In this document: positions 8,450-17,854 of the stretch, piece by piece
Layout: each line of letters starts with the position of its first letter
Position numbering within the stretch: the stretch's first letter is position 1
Notes under the pieces: model-generated
Told to the model about the DNA's origin: nothing
Databases searched by the model: none
The model's input: the letters and a program-made list of their open reading frames with translations, nothing else
Made by a program: the position numbers and the translations under genes
Source of the DNA: Nansenia antarctica
Lineage: Eukaryota > Chordata > Actinopteri > Argentiniformes > Microstomatidae
NCBI GenBank assembly: GCA_963989245.1
Contig: OZ022339.1
Location: 23,445,697 to 23,509,696 of the forward strand
Length of the DNA stretch: 64,000 bases
Direction of reading: 5' to 3'

Positions 8450-11400
8450 GAACCTTCTCCTAGCTGCAGAGCAGGTGTGTGTGTGTGTAGGAACCTTCTC
8501 CTAGCTGCAGAGCAGGGTCCATCAGCTCCATCATGTACTCCACATCCACCAGCAGGGCGGCGCTGTTGCTGCGTGCCAGGACGTACATCAGCACCGGCAG
8601 GAAGTCGTCGGCGCCAAGGGCTCTCCCTGCAGGAAATGACATCATTAGGTGTGACATCAGACACCACACACATCTACTGCCTGAGACTGAGGGCTAGGGC
8701 TAGGGTCAGAGTGAGGGTCAGGGCTAGGGTCAGAGTGAGGGTCAGGGCGATGACTAGGGTCAGGGCTAGGGTCAGGGTCAGGGCTAGGGTCAGGGTCAGG
8801 GCTAGGGTTAGAGCTAGGGTGATGACTAGGGTCAGAGTGGGGGTCAGGGTCAGGGTCTGGGCTAGGATTAGGGTCAGGGCTAGGGTCAGGCCTAGGGTCA
8901 GGGGTCAGGGTTAACCTCACCCGGGCAGCCGACAGACATGGAGTCGTAGATGATCTTGCAGGTTTTCAGCAGCATGTCGATCTTCCTCTGGGGCGAGTAC
9001 TCCTGGTGCAGGGCGGCCAGCTTCACCTGCAGGGTATATACAGGAATCTTGAGGTTCATTTCAATACCTTTCTAAGACTTTTTAAAGACCGTGTCAATAT
9101 TTTTCCAGACCTCACCGCCACTTCGAGCTGTAAGCGTTTACATCAGTGACACCGTTGTTTTTTAATAAAACTAATAAATTCACGAACTTTTACTAAAAGT
9201 TTTTAGGACTCAAACTCTTTGGACAGAGTCTAATTCAGAAAAATACCTACAAAATGCAAGACCTCATAAAATCGTGATAAGACTTTTTAATACTTATTAA
9301 GGGTCTTGATTTTCCCAAAATGTATTTATCAACTTTTAATACTTTTCAAGACACAGCGGATACCCTGACCTGGATCCGCTCCATGACGGAGGCCTCGGGC
9401 ACGCTGGTGGTGACGCCCAGGGCGGTGGTGGTGGAGCTCATGACCACGCCCTGGTTCTCCCTCAGCCTCTTCAGGGAGCCGCTGCGGGTGTGGATGTCCC
9501 TCAGCCCCGCGTACACCGCCTCCCGCAGGGGCTTCAACACACTCTTACACACCGCAGCCTCCACCACCGCCTCTGGACGACGCCCACCACACACAGACAC
9601 ACACACACACACACACGTGTTACACAACGTTACACGCCACTACACACCACTTCACACAACACACGTGTTACACAGCACTACACACAACACAACACACACA
9701 CACACACGTTACACGCCACTACACACAACACACGTGTTATACACCACTACACACACAACACTACACATACACACAACATAAATAATACACACTGACACAC
9801 ACACACGTTACACACACGTTACACACACGTTACACAGCGTTACTACACACCACTTCACACAACACTACACACACACATACACCACACATAATACACACTA
9901 ACACACACCACTACACAAAACACACGTTACACACCACTAGGGTTAAGGTTAGGGCTATATTTAGGGTTAGCGCTATGGATAGGGTCAGGGTAAGAGCTAG
10001 GGTTAGGGCTAGGGCTATGGATAGTAGGGTCAGGGTAAGAGCTAGGGTTGGGGTTAGGGTCAGGGCTATGGATAGTAGGGTCAGGGTAAGAGCTAGGGTT
10101 GGGGTTAGGGTCAGGGCTATGGATAGTAGGGTTGGGGTTAGGGTCAGGGCTATGGATAGTAGGGTCAGGGTAAGAGCTAGGGTTAGGGTCAGGGCTATGG
10201 ATAGTAGGGCCAGGGTAAGAGCTAGGGTTGGGGTTAGGGTCAGGGCTATGGATAGGGTCAGGGTAAGAGCTAGGGTTAGGGCTATCGATAGGGTCAGGGT
10301 AAAAGCTAGGGTTGGGGTTAAGGCTATGGATAGTAGGGTCAGGGTAAGAGCTAGGGTTAGGGCTATGGATAGTAGGGTCAGGGGTTAGGGTAAGAGCTAG
10401 GGTTGGGGTCAGGGTAAGAGCTAGGGTTGGGGTCAGGGTAAGAGCTAGGGTTGGGGTCAGGGTCAGGGCTAGGGTTATGGATAGTAGGGTCAGGATAAGA
10501 GCTAGGGTTAAGGTCAGGGCTATGGTTAGTAGGGTCAGGGTAAGAGCTAGGGTTGGGGTCAGGGCTATGTTTATGGATAGTAGGGTCAGGGTAAGAGCTA
10601 GGGTTAGGGTCAGGGCTATGGATAGTAGGGTCAGGGTAAGAGCTAGGGTTGGGGTTAGGGCTATGGATAGTAGAGTCAGGGTAAGAGCTAGGGTTAGGGT
10701 TGGGGTTAGGGTAAGAGCTAGGGTCAGGGTTGGGGTCAGGGCAAGAGCTAGGGTTGGGGTCAGGGGTTACCCAGGCTCTCCAGGCTGGTGTGGGGCTCCA
10801 GCAGGCTGCGCAGCTCAGTGCTCTGGATCAGGTAGCTCCTCAGCTGGGTCATCATCTGCCGCATCTCCTGCAGCATCTCCGTGCTGCCGCGGTGCTTCCC
10901 CAGGGTCTCCGTGGTGAACGTCTGGTAGTCTCTGACCAGGTTGCCGAAGTAGGAGGAGCCGTCGCGCGACAGCTCCACGATCCTCCTCTGCAGCTTCTTG
11001 TCGGCACTCAGGAAGCCCGTGAACACGCTGGAGAAGTTGACCATGGACAGCCGGTGTTTGGCGCGGTCGAGCATCACGGTCGGGCTTCTCTTCACCGTCA
11101 CCTTGGGGTTAACCCCCCCTCCCCCTCCCCCTCCCCCCTCGTTTGAGTTTGTGTTGGCCACTCCCCCCTCGGCGTCCTCGGTCTCCTCCTCCTCCGTGCT
11201 GCTGGTGGAGTAGGAGTCGTGTTCCGCGGAAAGGGAAGCTCCGCCTCCCTCGGGGGAGTACAGGGACACGTCTGCCGCCCTGCTGGCCCCTCCCACCACC
11301 GGAGCAGCCCTGGTCCCGCCCCTGGGGTGGGAGATTGGCCGAGGGGGCGGGACCACATCTGACGATGCGTTGATTGACAGAGGTCCTCCCCCTATGACGT

Positions 11401-14400
11401 GGCAGTGCTCTGGATACAGTGGTGTAGTGGGCGTGGCCTGGGAGGACCTCTTTCTCCGGGGGGGCGGGACTGGAGCTACACTCTTCTTCAGTGCTGAAAG
11501 TGGGAAAGAAACTACAGTCACACACTCCTACATCCTGACTACAGTCAGACACTCCGACATCCTGACTACAGTCAGGCACTCCTACATCCTGACTACAGTC
11601 ACACACTCCTACATCCTGACTACAGTCACACACTCCTACATCCTGACTACAGTCAGACATTCCTACATCCTGACTACAGTCAGACATTCCTACATCCTGA
11701 CTACAGTCAGACACTCCTACATCCTGACTACAGTCAGACACTCCTACATCCTGACTACAGTCAGGATGTAGGACTGTAGTGGTAGTGGTGGTCTAGTGGA
11801 TAGTGAGTTGGACTTGTGATCGGAAGGTTGTGAGTTCAAATCCCGCCTGAAGCCACACCACTGCTAGTGTGCCCTTGGGTAAGGCACTTAGCCCTCAGTT
11901 ACTCCAGGGGGAATGTCCCTGTAATTCGTAATTGTAAGTCGCTTTGGATAAAAGCGTCTGCTAAATGGCAAAAAAAAAAAAAAAACACTCCTACATCCTG
12001 ACTACAGTCAGACACTCCTACAGCCTGACTACAGTCAGACACTCCTACATCCTGACTACAGTCACACACTCCTACATCCTGACTACAGTCAGACACTCCT
12101 ACATCCTGACTACAGTCAGACACTCCTACATCCTGACTACAGTCAGACACTCCTACATCCTCACCTACAGCTTGACTACAGTCAGACATTCCTACAGCCT
12201 CACCTACAGCTTGACTACAGTCAGACATTCCTACAGCCTCACCTACATCCTGACTACAGTCAGACATTCCTACAGCCTCACCTACAGCCTGACTACAGTC
12301 AGACACCCAGCTCTGGTCCACTGCTTCGTCCGTCGTCCTCTCTGTCATGTTGCTGTCCTCAACACAGACCAGTGAAGCGACAGGGCCTGCTGTCAGCCTG
12401 GTGAGGTCTGGATGAGGGTGAGGGTCTGGATGAGGGTGAGGGTCAGAGTCAGGGTCAGAGTCAGGGTGAGAATCAGGCTGAGGGACAGGGTCTGGATGAA
12501 TGACAGAGTCAGGGTCAGAGTCAGGGTGAGGGACAGGCTGAGGGTGAAGGACAGGGACAGGGGGAGGGACATGGTCAGGTTGAGGGTCAGGTTGAGGGAC
12601 AGGGTGAGAGACAGGGTGAGGGACAGGGTCAGGGTGAGGGTGAGAGACAGGGTCAGGGTGCGGGACAGGGTCAGGGTGAGGGACAGAATCAGGGACAGGG
12701 GGAGGGACATGGTCAGTTTGAGGGTCAGGTTGAGGGACAGGGTGAGGGACAGGGTCAGTGTGAGAGTCAGGGTCAGGCTGAGGGACTGGGTCAGGGTCAG
12801 GGTCGGGGTGAGTCGCTGTCTGTTTGCCGGAGGCTCTGCGTCGTAGTGGAACAGGAGGAAGTCTGTGCGGAGGACGCTGTGGGTGTGGCCGCCTGCCGCT
12901 TCCTCTTACTGCAGCTGCTGCTGACGTCTCTTTCTCCGTTTCTCCATTCTTTCCTTCCTCTCCTCCTCCTTCTTCCCCATTCTTTCCTTCCTCTTTCAGC
13001 TCTGGGGTGGCCGGGGGGCTCAGAGGAGGTGACCTGCGGGAGACCTGAGACGACAGCAGTAGTAGTCCCTCTGGGGCGTGGGGGGGGCGGGGTGGGGGGC
13101 GTTTGTACCTGGGTTGGCTTCCCTGGTGCCCTGGGCTGGTCAGACTTTGGCTGCGGTAGATGGGGGTGGGGGGGGGGGTGCCTGAGTTCTGCAGCAGACT
13201 GCTGCAGTGCTCCTCTAGGAAGACAGGGTTGACGTACCACAGCTGGCTGCAGCCTGCAGACAGCTGCACCTTGCAGGAGCTCCGCCCCTCACTGGGGCTG
13301 TGGCCCCGCCCATCACCCATAGCGTCATCACTAGGGGTGTTCAGCTGTGATCCCCAGAAGTCTGGAGGAAAATGGTAAACGGTAAATGGACTGCACTTAT
13401 ATAGCGCCTTTATCCAAAGCGCTTTACAACAGCCTCTCATTCACCCATTCACACACACATTCACACATCAATGGCAGCAAGCTACCATGCAAGGCGACAG
13501 CCCGCTCACTGGGAGCAATTTGGGGTTCAGTGTCTTGCCCAAGGACACTTCGACATGTGGCCAGCCGGGGCTCGAACCGCCGATCTGCCAACCATGTGAT
13601 CATTAGACGGCAACTCTACCTCCTGTGCCACAGCCGCCCCCACTAATGTGTGTGTGTGTGTGTTCGTTGCCCTTCATTATTACTTCTTTTGGGAAGACCT
13701 GCTACCACTAAAGACATACACACACACACTCTTTTTCATAAAAAAAAATCCAAGCCTAACCTGGCCAATCAGAACTCACTCTACCTGAGCCTAATGATGA
13801 GATCATCTCCATGTCCTCATACTTGGTTGCCTGGACGATGACCGAAGGCAGCCTCAGGGTGAAGGGCAGAACATCACTGAAAGGGTTAAAAGTCAACATT
13901 AACATCATCCCTAAGGTCAGAGGTCAACATTAACATCTTCCCTGAGGTCAGAGGTCAACATTAACATCATCTTCCCTGAGGTCAGAGGTCAACATTAACA
14001 TCATCCCTGAGGTCAGAGGTCAACATTAACATCATCATCCCTGAGGTCAGAGGTCAACATTAACATCATCATCCCTGAGGTCAGAGGTCAACATTAACAT
14101 CATCCCTGAGGTCAGAGGTCAACATTAACATCATCATCCCTGAGGTCAGAGGTCAACATTAACATCATCCCTGAGGTCAGAGGTCAACATTAACATCATC
14201 CCTGAGGTCAGAGGTCAACATTAACATCATCCCTTAGGTCAGAGGTCAACATTAACATCATCCCTGAGGTCAGAGGTCAACATTAACATCATCCCTTAGG
14301 TCAGAGGTCAACATTCTGTAAATAACATCGTTCTACATGTTTGAGTTCTTACTGCCTGGTTAGGGTGTTACTGGCTGTTACAGGAGAAGGTTAGGGTCTT

Positions 14401-17400
14401 ACCAGCTGGTTAAGGTCTTACTGGCTGGTTAGGGTGTTACCGACTGGTTAGGTTCTTACCGGCTGATACAGTAGAAAGCAACGAGTTTGAAGATGTTGTC
14501 AAAAACCAGGACGGAACTCTCCAAGTAGATCACTGCAACGGAGAGGAACTGTTCATCAACAGTGGATCGTGTTGTGACAGTGGTGTAGTCTAGTGTTTTC
14601 TAGTGGGTATACTGTGATTTTCCCCTCCCAGCCTCATATCGTTCATTTCGCCATAAAAATAAATCTGTGCTGCCTGTCTAACTATATATATATGTTAGAA
14701 GGCTGATCTGTGCATGATAGTGCTGCATTTTTGCATATTAATCATGTCACATCTCCCCCTGTTGATGGTATATGACGCTATAGTCAGTCCCAACGGTCCA
14801 AAAGTTAAGTGCTTCGTAACACAGACGGGGTGAATTTTATGAATGAAAGTGAAAGTTCTGTCACAAAACGCTGTTACGTATCCTCACACATTTTTAAGTG
14901 GGTATATGGAAATCGTTGGCCTTTCCTAGTGGGTATACGGCGTAGTCCTGCGTATCACCTAGACTACACTACTGGATCAATGTCCTATTGGTCACTGCAG
15001 TCATATCTGGCCTAACCCTGACCCTAGTCACATTGTTATCCTGGTCTAACCCAAATCCTAACCCTAATCTTAACCCCAACCCTAATCCCAACCCCAATCC
15101 TAACCCCAACCCTAATCCCAACCCTAATCCCAACCCTAATCCTAACCCCAATCCTAATCCTAACACCAATCCTAACCCCAATCCTAACCCAAACCCAAAC
15201 CCTAATCCTAATCCTAACCCCAACCCCAACCCCAATCCTAATCCTAACCCCAACCCTGTTTAATTAAATGCTCTGCTGCTGTCAGGTGCACCTAGTACTG
15301 CAGAGGTTTAGTAACAACAGAAAGGAAAAGGTTTGGACGAGTCGAGTACGTCACCTCACCCTTGTCCTTCCCCCATACCTACCTCCCTCCCACCTCCCCC
15401 CCCTACTCCCCTGCAGTGAACAATAGTGGTCAAGTGAGGTTACCTACATGACTGTTCCTGGTTAACCAGAAGGTCCTGAACGTGTGTCTCCCCCTGTTGG
15501 CCACAGAGCCGAATTGACAGGACCATCATCTTCTGATCACAGCTTTTACGCACTAAAAAGATCTGAGCATAAAGTCATAGTGAACACTGTTACAGTCATA
15601 TAGTCAACACTGTTACAGTCATATAGTCAACACTGTTAGTCATTAAGTCAACACTGTTACAGTCATATAGTCAACACAATTACAGTCTATAGTCAACACT
15701 GTTACAGTCATAGTCAACACTGTTACAGTCATATAGTCAACACTGTTACAGTCATAGTCAACACTGTTAGTCATATAGTCAACACTGTTACAGTCATATA
15801 GTCAACAATGTTAGTCATATAGTCAACACTGTTACAATTATATAGTCAACACTGTTACAGTCATAGAGTCAACGCTGTTAGTCATTAAGTCAACACTGTT
15901 AGTCATTAAGTCAACACTGTTACAGTCATATAGTCAACAGAATTACAGTCTATAGTCAACACTGTTACAGTCATAGTCAACACTGTTACAGTCTATAGTC
16001 AACACTGTTACAGTCATAGTCAACACTGTTACAGTCATATAGTCAACACTGTTACAGTCATATAGTCAACAATGTTAGTCATATAGTCAACACTGTTACA
16101 ATTATATAGTCAACACTGTTACAGTCATAGAGTCAACACTGTTACAGTCATATAGTCAACACTGTTACAGTCATATAGTCAACACTGTTACAGTCATAGA
16201 GTCAACACTGTTACAGTCATAGAGTCAACACTGTTACAGTATATAGTCAACACTGTTACAGTCATAGAGTCAACACTGTTACAGTCATATAGTCAACACT
16301 GTTACAGTCATATAGTCAACACTGTTACAGTCATAGAGTCAACACTGTTACAGTCATAGAGTCAACACTGTTACAGTCATAAAGTCAACACTGTTACAGT
16401 CATATAGTCAACACTGTTACAGTCTATAGTCAACACTGTAACAGTCATAGTCAACACTGTTACAGTCACAGTGTCAACACTGTTAGTCATATAGTCAACA
16501 CTGTTAGTCATATAGTCAACACTGTTAGTCATATGGTCAACACTGTTACAGTCTATAGTCAACACTGTAACAGTCATAGTCAACACTGTTACAGTCACAG
16601 TGTCAACACTGTTAGTCATATAGTCAACACTGTTAGTCATATAGTCAACACTGTTACAGTCATATGGTCAACACTGTTAGTCATATAATCAACACTGTTA
16701 CAGTCATAGAGTCAACACTGTTACAGTCATATAGTCAACACTGTTACAGTCATATAGTCAACACTGTTACAGTCATAGAGTCAACACTGTTACAGTCATA
16801 GAGTCAACATTGTTACAGTCATAAAGTCAACACTGTTACAGTCATATAGTCAACCCTGTTACAGTCTATAGTCAACACTGTTACATTCATATAGTCAACA
16901 CTGTTACAGTCATAGAGTCAACACTGTTACAGTCATGTAGTCAACACTGTTACAGTCATAGAGTCAACACTGTTAGTCATATAGTCAACACTGTTACAGT
17001 CATAGAGTCAACACTGTTACAGTCATATAGTCAACACTGTTACAGTCATATAGTCAACACTGTTACAGTCATATAGTCAACACTGTTACAGTCATAGAGT
17101 CAACACTGTTACAGTCATATAGTCAACACTGTTACAGTCATATAGTCAACACTGTTAGTCATAGAGTCAACACTGTTACAGCCATATAGTCAACACTGTT
17201 ACAGTCATAGAGTCAACACTGTTACAGTCATAGAGTCAACACTGTTACAGTCATAGAGTCAACACTGTTACAGTCTATAGTCAACACTGTTACAGTCATT
17301 GTCAACACTGTTAGTCATAGAGTCAACACTGTTACAGTCATAAAGTCAACACTGTTACAGTCATATAGTCAACACTGTTAGTCTATAGTCAACACTGTTA

Positions 17401-17809
17401 CAGTCATAGTCAACACTGTTACAGTCATATAGTCAACACTGTTACAGTCATATAGTCAACACTGTTACAGTCATATAGTCAACACTGTTAGTCATATAGT
17501 CAACACTGTTACAGTCATATAGTCAACACTGTTACAGTCATATAGTCAACACTGTTACAGTCATAGAGTCAACACTGTTACAGTCATATAGTCAACACTG
17601 TTACAGTCATATAGTCAACACTGTTACAATCATATAGTCAACACTGTTACAGTCATAGAGTCAACACTGTTACAGTCATAGAGTCAACACTGTTACAGTC
17701 ATATAGTCAACACTGTTAGTCATAGAGTCAACACTGTTACAGTCATAGTCAACACTGTTACAGTCATAGTCAACACTGTTACAGTCATAGTTAACACTGT
17801 TATAGTCAT

Positions 17810-17854
<45 letters not shown>

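Noticed and set aside
13880..14312. CRISPR-like array (short repeats with near-constant spacing)
   Set aside because: Units are contiguous, with no unique spacers; it is a vertebrate minisatellite in an intron. The same applies to 15580-17810.
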